Part shown: positions 25,849 to 34,625 of the stretch, piece after piece
Numbering within the stretch: position 1 is the stretch's first letter
Layout: each line of letters begins with the position of its first letter
NCBI GenBank assembly: GCA_035448825.1
Contig: DAOTJS010000013.1
Coordinates: forward strand, 1-64,000
Direction: 5' to 3'
Source: JAGNGI01 sp035448825
Lineage (GTDB): Bacteria; Fidelibacterota; UBA2242
Length of the DNA: 64,000 nucleotides
Notes under the pieces: model-generated
Database searches by the model: none
What the model saw: only the letters and a program-made list of their open reading frames with translations
Told to the model about the DNA's origin: nothing
Program-made: the position numbers and the translations under genes

Positions 25849-27093
25849 TTATAAGTAAGTAACAAATAAATAAATACTTAGTATAGTCGATATTGTATAA
25901 AGTAAAGTAGAGAACGGTTGGATTTTCTCGGCTAAGTTGACAAAAAATCCTCTCGAACGACTTAAAACTATAATTCTATCGCCATCCTCTAGATAGATAT
26001 TTTTCTCATCTTTTCGATCGAAAAGGTATTCATTGAGATCAAAAGTTATCGGTTTATGGTTTTCACGGGTTACGATAATTTTACGTGGGTCGGCATTTTG
26101 GGTCAAACCGCCAATATTAGCCAGAAATTCGGCCAGTCGAATATTACCTTCGATCGGATAAATACCCGGCCGGTTGACTTCTCCGAAAACGAAGACACTG
26201 CGAGAAGTGAGTTCGACCACGTCTATGGTAACGACTGGCTCACGATAATATTTTTTTGCTAATTCAGTCAACGTAGTCTGTGCTTTATCTACACTCAATC
26301 CTCCCAATCGAACCAAACCAAAGCGCCGATGAAAGATATTACCATCTTGGTCAATTACATAATTTTCCGGCTTAGCCGGATTTTTTTCCATAGTAGATAA
26401 TTCATTAATAGTGATTTCCAAAACATTTCCAGTCTGCAGGATATATCCCTTAGAAAGGCGCGCATATTCATCCTTCATTATCAATCGTGGCACGATAATT
26501 TTATCGCCATCATGTAATTCAACGTTATTGGTTTCATCGTTGCTGAACAAGTAACGTTCTAGGTCGAAAATGACAACCGACCCGTCTTTACGGGTTAAGG
26601 TAATTTTGCTGATATTGGCGTCACTGGATACGCCACCGTGGTTAACAATAAATTCTGCAATAGTTGTTCCGGGCGAGATCCGATAAACACCGACATTGTT
26701 AACGCCGCCCCAGAGAAAGACTTTGATCGTAGTTTTTTCGACAATACTGACTACCACCTGAGGTTGAGTGAAGAATTCCGAAAATTTAACGGTTAATAAA
26801 TTTTCGACCTGTTTAACGGTCAAGTCCTGAACATAAACGACTTTAAGTAATTCATGAAAAATGGTGCCGTCGTGGCGCACTTCGAGAATCGAACTTTTTT
26901 CGATGGGAATACCTTGGGGCCCAATATCAATGTAGGAAATTTTTATGCGATCGCCCGGTGATAGAGTCATTTCATTTTTAGACAAATCAGGATTGGCGGA
27001 TGATTCTCGGTTTTGAGCAAGAGTTAGCAAACTTGTCAAACAAACCAAAAGAACAATTTTTGGGTGCAATTTGAAAAAATGGTTTTGTTTCAT
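25849..27093 (-). CDS. Polysaccharide export protein with duplicated poly-export/SLBB units
   Basis: 414 residues with a signal peptide (about 1-34). Two similar halves are seen. The first has LSPGDRIKISYIDIG, VFLWGGVNNVGVYRISPG and DGDKIIVPRL. The second has LQTGNVLEITINELS, VFVFGEVNRPGIYPIEG and DGDRIIVLSRS. Each is a poly-export domain plus an SLBB (beta-grasp) domain. A C-terminal hydrophobic helix (STLLYTISTILSIYLFVTYL) may cross the outer membrane as in Wza. No lipobox. It is 12 bp upstream of the Wzc-like kinase gene, its expected partner. Confidence 0.92.
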   Translation of the reverse strand: MKQNHFFKLHPKIVLLVCLTSLLTLAQNRESSANPDLSKNEMTLSPGDRIKISYIDIGPQGIPIEKSSILEVRHDGTIFHELLKVVYVQDLTVKQVENLLTVKFSEFFTQPQVVVSIVEKTTIKVFLWGGVNNVGVYRISPGTTIAEFIVNHGGVSSDANISKITLTRKDGSVVIFDLERYLFSNDETNNVELHDGDKIIVPRLIMKDEYARLSKGYILQTGNVLEITINELSTMEKNPAKPENYVIDQDGNIFHRRFGLVRLGGLSVDKAQTTLTELAKKYYREPVVTIDVVELTSRSVFVFGEVNRPGIYPIEGNIRLAEFLANIGGLTQNADPRKIIVTRENHKPITFDLNEYLFDRKDEKNIYLEDGDRIIVLSRSRGFFVNLAEKIQPFSTLLYTISTILSIYLFVTYL

Positions 27094-27143
27094 TTTTACC
27101 CGATTTTATTAAAAATGCTGAGAATAAGCATTACCTCAAATTT

Positions 27144-27530
27144 TTAGGATGATGAAGTACCTTTATTGTAACGAGTTACAATATTAGCGAGTAAACTATT
27201 TGCCAGATAATCCAGATCAATCGGTTTACAAATATAATCGGCGGCCCCTTCGTGCAGAGCTTCGATGGCGATATCACGGTCAGCCAATCCGGTAATCATA
27301 ATGACTTCGACGGCTGGTTGGCTGGTTTTGATTTCTTTCAGAAAGGAAATGCCGTCACCGTCAGGTAACCGAATATCCAGCAGTACGATTCTGGGTTCAA
27401 ATTCTTTGAGGACTTCGGTCGCTTGAGATTTAGAAAAAGCCTTAGCGGTTTCATAGCCAAGTTGCTCTAATACTTCTTCTAATAACTCGGCGACTTCTTG
27501 CTCATCATCTACTATTAGTATTTTTTCCAT
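27144..27530 (-). CDS. Single-domain response regulator (CheY-like)
   Basis: 128 residues, receiver domain only. Acidic pair in ILIVDDEQEVAELLEE, phospho-acceptor Asp52 in IVLLDIRLPDGDG, Thr in EVIMITGLADRD and Lys in DYICKPIDLDYL. With no output domain it must act by protein contact. It lies 50 bp before the export gene and downstream of the radical SAM gene; the histidine kinase encoded at 29709-31082 is the nearest possible partner. Confidence 0.94.
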   Translation of the reverse strand: MEKILIVDDEQEVAELLEEVLEQLGYETAKAFSKSQATEVLKEFEPRIVLLDIRLPDGDGISFLKEIKTSQPAVEVIMITGLADRDIAIEALHEGAADYICKPIDLDYLANSLLANIVTRYNKGTSSS

Positions 27531-27595
27531 AAACCTGTCTCATTTTTAAGTAATTTAGTTATTATTGTATTCGTAGTCAATTTAATAATACTTGC

Positions 27596-28762
27596 TCAAT
27601 ATCGGAAAAATTCAGTACAGCCTTTTGAACAGACTGAAAAGCATTTATTTTTCTTCACATAATTACGATAGGCAACGTAAGACGAATTATTCCAAATTGT
27701 TGAAAATTTTTCTTGTAAGATATTGCCGGGTGTGAAATTCATAGAATGATAAGGGCGGACGGAGCCATCGGGAAAAACATAAGCCGTTGCCCACAGACTT
27801 TGACAGCGATTTTTATACGAAGTGGCTTTGAATGGGAATTGGGTGTACCACTGACGAATTTCATCATCTTCTAAATTGGGATAAAAATTGACATCGGTGT
27901 GAAACTGGCGGGTTTTTAATTCATTACGTTTGGCAATTAGAGCCTCGGGATCAATTTGCGGTGGTTTGTCTACGATAAAACCGAGCCAATCAGTCGGCGT
28001 CTGACCAAATTTTTCCTGGAAGAAAGGAATAAACTCTATAACAGTCGCACGGTCGAGGAAAAGAAGATGATGTAAAGTTAATCCGCAGGCGCCGATGTCT
28101 TCCGCGATTTTAATAATTTCATCAATCGAACGATAATTTAGTTCGGTAATAGTGCAATTAATATTTACGAGTGGTCTATTTAATTTACGGGCTTTTTTCA
28201 AGGAGTTTAATTCTTGTAATCCACTGACGGCTTTTTGATAAGTGCCGGGCACGCCGCGGATTTGATCGTGAATTTCTGGTGGTCCATCAAGTGAAAAAAC
28301 GATCTCGTCCAGTCCCGAATCTAAAATTTCAGTGACCCATTTTCCGATGTAAGTGCCATTGGTGACGATATTACAACGCAATCCAGCCGCTTTGACGATT
28401 TCGACGACTTCCAGCCAGTTCGGGTAAAGCATCGGTTCGCCGCCGAATAGGGTTATGTTGGAATTATAGCGTCGAATGTCGGCAATCAAATTCCTGATTT
28501 CGTTGAGGGAAAGTTGTTGACATATTACTTCACTCGGATATACACGGAACGCCCCATTGATACCCCATTGACCGCACATAGCGCATTTTAGATTGCATTT
28601 GTAGGTTAGGAAAAGGGAAACTGTTTCGGGACCAAGACTATGACCATTTAAAAAGTGGTAAGAAAAAGAAGCTTTTAGACGATGGTTTAAATTTGTGATG
28701 GCGTACTTGGGTTGCCGGATGGCTTTGTGGAAAGTCCGGGCGAAGTTTTTGCGGGGAACCAT
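27596..28762 (-). CDS. Radical SAM protein with C-terminal SPASM-like region
   Basis: 388 residues. The [4Fe-4S] motif is CNLKCAMC (Cys56, Cys60, Cys63), followed by ITLFGGEPMLYPNWLEVV and EIVFSLDGPPEIHDQIRG. The C-terminus has Cys320 in RCQSLWATAYVFPDGS and a terminal CFSVCSKGC (Cys374, 378, 382), a SPASM-type auxiliary cluster region. Where many relatives have Cys in the VxPCHSxNFTPGN stretch, this one has Tyr338 (VRPYHSMNFTPGN). SPASM enzymes usually modify peptides or proteins, some handle other substrates. Its ATG overlaps the stop of the cNMP-FHA gene. Confidence 0.9.
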   Translation of the reverse strand: MVPRKNFARTFHKAIRQPKYAITNLNHRLKASFSYHFLNGHSLGPETVSLFLTYKCNLKCAMCGQWGINGAFRVYPSEVICQQLSLNEIRNLIADIRRYNSNITLFGGEPMLYPNWLEVVEIVKAAGLRCNIVTNGTYIGKWVTEILDSGLDEIVFSLDGPPEIHDQIRGVPGTYQKAVSGLQELNSLKKARKLNRPLVNINCTITELNYRSIDEIIKIAEDIGACGLTLHHLLFLDRATVIEFIPFFQEKFGQTPTDWLGFIVDKPPQIDPEALIAKRNELKTRQFHTDVNFYPNLEDDEIRQWYTQFPFKATSYKNRCQSLWATAYVFPDGSVRPYHSMNFTPGNILQEKFSTIWNNSSYVAYRNYVKKNKCFSVCSKGCTEFFRY

Positions 28763-29526
28763 TAGATTGTAATTTTAAATTGAAATTGAGAATTGCTCGT
28801 CCCGAGGATTACGATATTTTCGCCCCGATGGAGTTCGGCCTTGAAATTGGGAAGGTGGCCGCCGATTGGTACGTTATTGACAATAGTACCTAGGCTACTG
28901 CCACGATCAAGAATATAATATTGGCCGTTGTAGAAATTGACCGACATATGATTGCGCGAAACATTATAGGGAATATTGTCAACAAGGGACAGGTCGTTAT
29001 CCACAAAAACGTCTTCGCGACGATGTCCACTTTCCCGACCTATTTTATAAGGGAATTTACGCAAACATACCACGCGATTTTTAAGAGCCTGCTTGGCGAT
29101 TGGAGTAAGGCCTTCGAGTTTAATTTCAGACGGAGCCGTCGCCTGAGTAGCAGTTTTCGACGCTTCAGCGATTTGGGATTCCATTTGGAGAACTAATTGA
29201 TTAGCCTGGCGCAGATGTTCAAAAAATGCTCGCAAAATCGGGATCACGAAGGGCACTTTATCATCTAATAAAGCAGTAAAATCCTCGCGGGTAATTTCAT
29301 CAACGGTTACATTAGTCTTGGCAATAACAGAAGCTGAACGCGGTTTGTCGTCAATTAACCCGAGTTCGCCGAAAATTTCTTGCGGCTGTAAAATGGCAAG
29401 GACGACTTTTTTGTGTTCAGACATTTTTGATACCTCGACCGAGCCAGCTTTTAGTATATAAGCTACTGAGCCGAATGTCCCCTCATCAATTATAACGTCA
29501 CCCGGTTTAAAATTTAATTCTCTCAT
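28762..29526 (-). CDS. Cyclic-nucleotide-binding domain plus FHA domain protein
   Basis: 254 residues. Residues 1-110 form a cNMP-binding beta-roll: MRELNFKPGDVIIDEG, and the phosphate-binding cassette FGELGLIDDKPRSASV. A helical linker follows, then a C-terminal FHA domain (about 165-245) with YKIGRESGHR, NVSRNHMSVNF and LDRGSSLGTIVNN, which binds phosphothreonine. No DNA-binding helix is present, so it is a signalling adaptor and not a CRP-type regulator. Translation is coupled to the radical SAM gene. It may link a nucleotide signal and a phosphorylated partner to that enzyme. Confidence 0.92.
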   Translation of the reverse strand: MRELNFKPGDVIIDEGTFGSVAYILKAGSVEVSKMSEHKKVVLAILQPQEIFGELGLIDDKPRSASVIAKTNVTVDEITREDFTALLDDKVPFVIPILRAFFEHLRQANQLVLQMESQIAEASKTATQATAPSEIKLEGLTPIAKQALKNRVVCLRKFPYKIGRESGHRREDVFVDNDLSLVDNIPYNVSRNHMSVNFYNGQYYILDRGSSLGTIVNNVPIGGHLPNFKAELHRGENIVILGTSNSQFQFKITI

Positions 29527-29599
29527 AGTTCTTCCTTATTTCAATTGACAAAATATATTAATATTATTCAAGGTATGAAATAAAAAATATTGGCAGATA

Positions 29600-29629
29600 C
29601 AAAATTAAAATTTTCTTTGAATTGCTCAA
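29600..29629 (-). promoter_or_regulatory. Candidate TTG-N19-TAnnTTTG promoter for the cNMP-FHA gene
   Basis: On the minus strand TTG (29627-29629) is followed after 19 bases by TAATTTTG (29600-29607), an exact match to the Bacteroidota-type consensus TTG-N19-TAnnTTTG. It is 74 bases upstream of the ATG at 29526, in the 182-bp spacer after the histidine kinase gene. Pattern match only. Confidence 0.3.
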
Positions 29630-29708
29630 TGGCCGATACGGGATGCTCAATCGGTTTTTGCCTGTTCTTGATTCAGACACATCTATATGTATTGTTAAAA
29701 TTTTTGTT

Positions 29709-31082
29709 TCAAGTGATATTATCGAAAGATTTTTTGCTGGTCAATGGCAAGTGGATAATAAATTCCGTCCCCTGACCGAGTTCACTTTTGACCTGAATTT
29801 TGCCATTATGGGCTTGTACGATGCGGCGGACGATTGCCAGACCTAATCCGGTGCTTTTTTCACCACCGGTTGGCTGAACGCTGGTGCGGCTGAACGGTTT
29901 GAAGAGTTTAGAAATTTCCGCATGGGGAATTCCCTGTCCCTGATCAGCTACCCGGATTTCTAGATTTTTATTTGTAGCTTTGACTGTCAAAGTAATTGTC
30001 GTCCCGGGTAAAGAAAACTTGATAGCATTCGAGACGAGATTATCCAGAACCTGAGTGATACGGTTGGGATCAAATTCGATCGGCGGAATTTCCGGGGCGA
30101 TGAATGTTTCGAAGCGGATTGACTTGACCGCCGCTAAACGAGTAGCGTTTTCAGCATAATTAGCGAAGAAAATGCTCGGCTCGACCTTAGTCTTTTGAAG
30201 GGTCAGTTTACCGGATTCTATAGCGCTGATGTCCAGCAAGTCGTTAATCAAGTTGAGCATGCGAGTACAATTATTTTCGATCGTTTTGATGATATTGGTC
30301 TGCTGTTCAGTCAAATTTCCGGCGAGCCCGGCCAGCAATATATCCGCATAGCTCTTGATGACTCCGATAGGACTGCGTAAATCGTGGGCGGCGATACCGA
30401 GAAAATTAGTTTTTTCGTCGTTTAAAGCCGCCAGATTCTGATAAAGACGGCTCTTCTCGATGATGACCGCAACCTGGTCGGCGATTTTCTGAAAAAGTTC
30501 GATATGGGCATCGCGATAAGTATTTTTATTACAACTGGAAAAAAAGATAAAGCCGACCGGTTTTGTCTGAATGATCAACGGACAGGTCAGACTGGAGAGC
30601 ATTCCTTCAGATAGAATCAGACGAGTCGAGGCTGAACTTGGTTTATCCGCTAAGTATTTTTCGAGATCGTTGATAATGCGCGGCTGACCGGTGCGAATTA
30701 TCTTTTCTAGACTACTGTTTTTCAAACGGGCGGAATAGCCTTCTTTCAATTTGATAATTGGGGTACGACTGCGATTGGAGAAGGAGCGAACGTTTTTTCC
30801 ATCATCAGTTAATAAAGCCACGCCAATCCGGTCATAGGGGATAATTACTTGAAATGAGTCAAAGATGCGGTCCAGCACTTCTTCCAGATTCAAACCAGTA
30901 TTGATCTTGGCGGCCAAATCATCGAGAAGTGATAGTTCTTGCAATTCTTTTTGTAACCGGATGATCTCGCGACCAAGCGCGGATAATTCATCATCCGGTT
31001 CGCAGTTGATTGAACCGATAATTTTACCATTGCGCAGGTCAATTAACGCCTGCCGATATTCCTCTAATCTTTTATCTGCCAT
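29709..31082 (-). CDS. GAF-domain sensor histidine kinase
   Basis: 457 residues, no membrane segment, so cytoplasmic. A coiled coil (about 30-60), a GAF domain (about 60-212; LNLEEVLDRIFDSFQVIIPY), then the H-box FLGIAAHDLRSPIGVIKSYA (His233), N-box VLDNLVSNAIKFS, G1 VADQGQGIPH and G2 STGLGLAIVRRIVQAHNG. It autophosphorylates on His233 and may pass phosphate to the response regulator encoded at 27144-27530; that pairing is inference. It starts 4 bp after the YgiQ gene and is probably co-transcribed with it. Confidence 0.95.
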   Translation of the reverse strand: MADKRLEEYRQALIDLRNGKIIGSINCEPDDELSALGREIIRLQKELQELSLLDDLAAKINTGLNLEEVLDRIFDSFQVIIPYDRIGVALLTDDGKNVRSFSNRSRTPIIKLKEGYSARLKNSSLEKIIRTGQPRIINDLEKYLADKPSSASTRLILSEGMLSSLTCPLIIQTKPVGFIFFSSCNKNTYRDAHIELFQKIADQVAVIIEKSRLYQNLAALNDEKTNFLGIAAHDLRSPIGVIKSYADILLAGLAGNLTEQQTNIIKTIENNCTRMLNLINDLLDISAIESGKLTLQKTKVEPSIFFANYAENATRLAAVKSIRFETFIAPEIPPIEFDPNRITQVLDNLVSNAIKFSLPGTTITLTVKATNKNLEIRVADQGQGIPHAEISKLFKPFSRTSVQPTGGEKSTGLGLAIVRRIVQAHNGKIQVKSELGQGTEFIIHLPLTSKKSFDNIT

Positions 31083-31086
31083 AGAA

Positions 31087-32802
31087 TTATTTATTTGAAT
31101 TTTGAAATTGGATTTCTTTTTTTGAGGTTACGACATTTTTTTGAATTTCCTTTTGGTGCAAACTTTTGGCGACGAAAATTTTTTCACCGGTGAATGGATT
31201 AAGTTCGGTATAATACATCAAAGCCGAATAAGTAGAAGGTGCCGGAAGAAATATCTGAACCTGCTCGGGTGTGATTTTCATAAAATTAGTCGCAAAGGAT
31301 TTTAACTTGACCATATCTTGATAGGTACAGCCGGGATGAGCCGCGATCAGATAGTAAGTCAGGAATTGTTTTTTACCTACTGCTCGGGTATAACTATAAA
31401 ACAATTTAATGAAGTTGATTAGCATATCGTGATTAGGTTTGCCCATTAATTGCAAAACTTTCGGGACGATGTGTTCCGGTGCAATTTTCATCTGACCGGA
31501 AGTATGTTCTGCAATTACCTCTCGTAAATATTTTCGGCCCCATTTTTTATCAGCTAACACTAAATCATGCCGGATTCCCGAAGCGACGAAGACTTTACGA
31601 ACGCCCGGTAGGGCGCGCAATTTAGTAAGCAATTCCATTTGTTTTTTGTGACTAACCGGTAGTTGCGGGCAAATTTCCGGACAAATACAGCGTTTTTGTT
31701 TACAGCTGCCGCTTTTCAATTTTTGGGGACATTCAAAGCCATACATATTGGCAGTCGGCCCGCCGACATCGGTGACGATTCCCTTGAAATTGGGCATAGT
31801 TGAAAAACTCCGGACTTCATTGATAACCGATTCAGGACTGCGCCATTGTACTGTGCGCCCTTCGTGGATACCAATTGCGCAGAAATTGCATTCGCCGTAA
31901 CAACCGCGATGGGTGGTAACGGCAAACTGAATCGTTTCCAGAGCTTTGACCGGACCTTGTTTAGCATAATAAGGGTGTACATTACGCTCGTAATTAAGAT
32001 TGTAAACTTCATCCAGTTCAGCCTGCGAAAGTGGCAATGCTGGCGGATTATGTACCAACCAGCGCGTGGTGTATTTCTGACAGAGTCGTCGATCGCTTCT
32101 GGCATCATTATTCAGATAAAATTCATGGAACATCCGAGTGAAAGCTTTTGGATTGTTTTGGACCTTTTCATAAGCCGGCAGTTCCAGAGCGTCTTCTGGT
32201 TTGTGAGGAGCAATGTAACAGATGCCGCGAATGTCGCGATAATCGGAACCTTTTTGAAAACTTTTTGCCAGTTCTACAATAGAGCGTTCGCTCATACCAT
32301 AAGCGATAAAATCGGCTTTGGCGTCGAAAAGAATCGAACGGCGAATAGAATCACTCCAGTAATCGTAATGCGCCACTCGCCTGAGACTGGCTTCGATGCC
32401 GCCCAGTACAATCGGCTTGGTCTTTTTGAAATATTGACGGATGAGGTTGGCGTAAACAATCACCGCTCGATCAGGTCGGCAGTCGTTAATTCCGCCGGGC
32501 GTATAGTCGTCGCGGCGGCGTTTTTTCAAAGAAGCAGTATAATTAGCGACCATCGAGTCAATCGAACCGCCAGTCACACCCCAGAAGAGACGCGGTTCGC
32601 CGAGACGCAAAATATCATCGGGAACGTTCAGTGCGGGCTGGGCAATGACGCCTACCCGATAACCGGCGTTTAGTAAAACTTTGCCAATTACAGCCACACC
32701 AATGTACGGACTGTCAATATAAGCGTCGCCGGTAACCAGAATGACGTCCAGCTGCGACCAGCCGAGTTCTTCTATTTCCTGTTTGGTAGTGGGCAAAAAC
32801 AT
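31087..32802 (-). CDS. ygiQ: YgiQ family radical SAM protein
   Basis: 571 residues, somewhat shorter than E. coli YgiQ. Family marks: MFLPTTKQEIEELGW, DVILVTGDAYIDSPYIGVAV, YTPGGINDCRPDRAVIVYAN, VLGGIEASLRRVAHYDYWSD, and the radical SAM motif CYGECNFC (Cys301, 305, 308). A second Cys-rich stretch SGSCKQKRCICPEICPQLP follows. Function of the family is unknown. It is the most upstream gene on the minus strand of this block; the 225-bp spacer before it (32803-33027) shows no recognisable site. Confidence 0.95.
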   Translation of the reverse strand: MFLPTTKQEIEELGWSQLDVILVTGDAYIDSPYIGVAVIGKVLLNAGYRVGVIAQPALNVPDDILRLGEPRLFWGVTGGSIDSMVANYTASLKKRRRDDYTPGGINDCRPDRAVIVYANLIRQYFKKTKPIVLGGIEASLRRVAHYDYWSDSIRRSILFDAKADFIAYGMSERSIVELAKSFQKGSDYRDIRGICYIAPHKPEDALELPAYEKVQNNPKAFTRMFHEFYLNNDARSDRRLCQKYTTRWLVHNPPALPLSQAELDEVYNLNYERNVHPYYAKQGPVKALETIQFAVTTHRGCYGECNFCAIGIHEGRTVQWRSPESVINEVRSFSTMPNFKGIVTDVGGPTANMYGFECPQKLKSGSCKQKRCICPEICPQLPVSHKKQMELLTKLRALPGVRKVFVASGIRHDLVLADKKWGRKYLREVIAEHTSGQMKIAPEHIVPKVLQLMGKPNHDMLINFIKLFYSYTRAVGKKQFLTYYLIAAHPGCTYQDMVKLKSFATNFMKITPEQVQIFLPAPSTYSALMYYTELNPFTGEKIFVAKSLHQKEIQKNVVTSKKEIQFQNSNK

Positions 32803-33027
32803 TAAGCTAAATTTCTGACGATTGAGGTGAAAATCCTATTCGAAAATTTGCGACAACAAAAAATGTGAGAAATGCGTATCAATTTTAAAAATGTTCTGAG
32901 TATTTAGTTGCGAGCATGGTGTGAAGTCAGCTAGATTATAGAAAAATTTGTAACGCCTACTTGACTTCTCGTTAATTGATAGTTCGTTTTTCCGGAAGTA
33001 ATGATTATTGAGTGTTTACCCAAATGA

Positions 33028-34305
33028 CTAACGTCTAATTGATTGCCCGGCCAACCAACCGGTTGAGAAAGCCGCTTGAAGATTATAGCCGCCGGTGTCG
33101 GCGTCTATGTCCAAAACTTCACCAGCAAAATAAAGTCCCTGAACAATTTTGGACTGCATAGTTTGACTGTCAACTTCATTCAGGGCAACTCCACCAGCGG
33201 TAATTATCGCTTCGTCAAAACCCCGATGACCGATAACATCGAAGGTAAAGTTTTTTAGCCAGAGTCGAAGACGACGACGTTCTTCAGAGGTAATTTGATT
33301 GCAAGTTTTGTCAGGTGGAATTTTGACCTGGTCAAGGCAGACCGGAATTAATTTTTGGGGAAGAAGTTCTTTCAGGACGGTTTTAAATTGCATCTTGCCG
33401 TGTTGAGCAAAATCGCGCTGTAGGCGTAAGTCGAGTTTTTGGTCATCGAGTGCCGGTTTCAAATCAATACTAATCCGCACTTTTTGTTGGGCGTTCAGAG
33501 CATCAACCGCTAGCTTGCTAATAGTCAAAATTACTGGACCCGAAAGCCCGAAATGGGTAAATAACATCTCACCGAATTCATCGGCAATTTTTTTATTGTC
33601 GGAGAAGACTTTCACGCCCACATTTTTCAGGCTGAGTCCCTGTAAACGAGCGGCGAGATTGCCCGCGGTGACCAATGGCACCAATGCCGGTCTAATTGGA
33701 ACAATAGAATGACCGACGGCTTTTGCCAGGCGGTAACCGTCGCCAGTCGAACCGGTGCCGGGATAGGACGCTCCGCCGGTGGCGATTATTACTGCATCAG
33801 CTTTTAGTTTTTCAGTAGTAAAATTTTGATTCTTGACAACCACGCCGCCGATTCGGCTTTCGGCAAGGACGAGCTGTTCGACGCGGGTGTTCGGGCGAAT
33901 GATGACGCCGGTGGCTTTAGCCCAATTGACTAACGCCATAACGATTTCATTAGCGTCATTGCTAACCGGAAAAATACGACCACCGCGTTCTGTGACAGTT
34001 TGGATTCCTAACTGCTTGAAGAATTCCAACAATTCGGGCACGAAAAAACGGTGAAAGGCGCCCCGCAAGAAACGCCCGTTTTGTCCAAAGTGCGCTAAAA
34101 ATTCGCTTAATTCGGTATCATTCGTCAGGTTACAGCGCCCCTTGCCGGTAATGGCAAGTTTGCGGCCGGGGCGATTCATTTTTTCGAGTAAAATAACCTG
34201 CGCGCCTGACAATGAAGCTTGTCCAGCCGCCATCAAACCTGCCGGCCCGCCACCAATGACAATGACCCTGGGGATCATTTTAATATTATGAATGTCATAG
34301 CTCAT
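33028..34305 (-). CDS. BaiN/HI0933-family NAD(P)/FAD-dependent oxidoreductase
   Basis: 425 residues. FAD-binding Rossmann start IVIGGGPAGLMAAGQASLSGA, then KMNRPGRKLAITGKGRCNLT, the family signature, with IIATGGASYPGTGSTGDGYR and a C-terminal TAGGVALNEVD plus GLYFAGEVLDIDADTGGYNL. The family binds FAD and probably reduces unsaturated bonds or acts on a still unknown substrate; no pathway partner is adjacent. It is transcribed away from the DegP gene, so 34306-34625 is a divergent promoter region. Confidence 0.94.
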   Translation of the reverse strand: MSYDIHNIKMIPRVIVIGGGPAGLMAAGQASLSGAQVILLEKMNRPGRKLAITGKGRCNLTNDTELSEFLAHFGQNGRFLRGAFHRFFVPELLEFFKQLGIQTVTERGGRIFPVSNDANEIVMALVNWAKATGVIIRPNTRVEQLVLAESRIGGVVVKNQNFTTEKLKADAVIIATGGASYPGTGSTGDGYRLAKAVGHSIVPIRPALVPLVTAGNLAARLQGLSLKNVGVKVFSDNKKIADEFGEMLFTHFGLSGPVILTISKLAVDALNAQQKVRISIDLKPALDDQKLDLRLQRDFAQHGKMQFKTVLKELLPQKLIPVCLDQVKIPPDKTCNQITSEERRRLRLWLKNFTFDVIGHRGFDEAIITAGGVALNEVDSQTMQSKIVQGLYFAGEVLDIDADTGGYNLQAAFSTGWLAGQSIRR

Positions 34306-34625
34306 TATGGTGAGAAATTAAGACTACCAAAAAATTAAAGCGAATTTATTCATTAAAGCATTGGCGAAATAAATTAATAATAGAGAACGAATTTCAGGAA
34401 ATTAAGTGTGTTTAAGTGCTTATAAGAAATTAAAATAGCTTTGGGAGTCTTAACAGAACTTAAAAGGACTTAAGAGCAATTGCAGACAATCATACAATCA
34501 TACAGCCATGCAACCTGGCAATTTACCGGTTAACTCTCTTGTTTAGTGTTTGAAACAATAGAAAAATAGATTAGTTTAACCTTGCAGTTTTTTAAAAAGT
34601 AAAATTTTAAAAAAGAGGATAAAAT
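34306..34625. promoter_or_regulatory. Divergent intergenic region with short repeats
   Basis: A 320-bp spacer between the BaiN-type and DegP-type genes. It contains TTTAAGTGCTTATAA (34411-34425), found again at 59878-59892, and CAATCATACAATCATACA (34487-34504), similar to a repeat at 53905 and 59929. A weak promoter-like TTG-N19-TAGTTTAA lies at 34550-34579, and AGAGGA precedes the DegP start. No gene is seen. Confidence 0.4.

Noticed and set aside
31846..32673. Plus-strand 275-codon open frame
   Set aside because: It is antisense to ygiQ, whose motifs are complete; long antisense frames are common opposite conserved genes.
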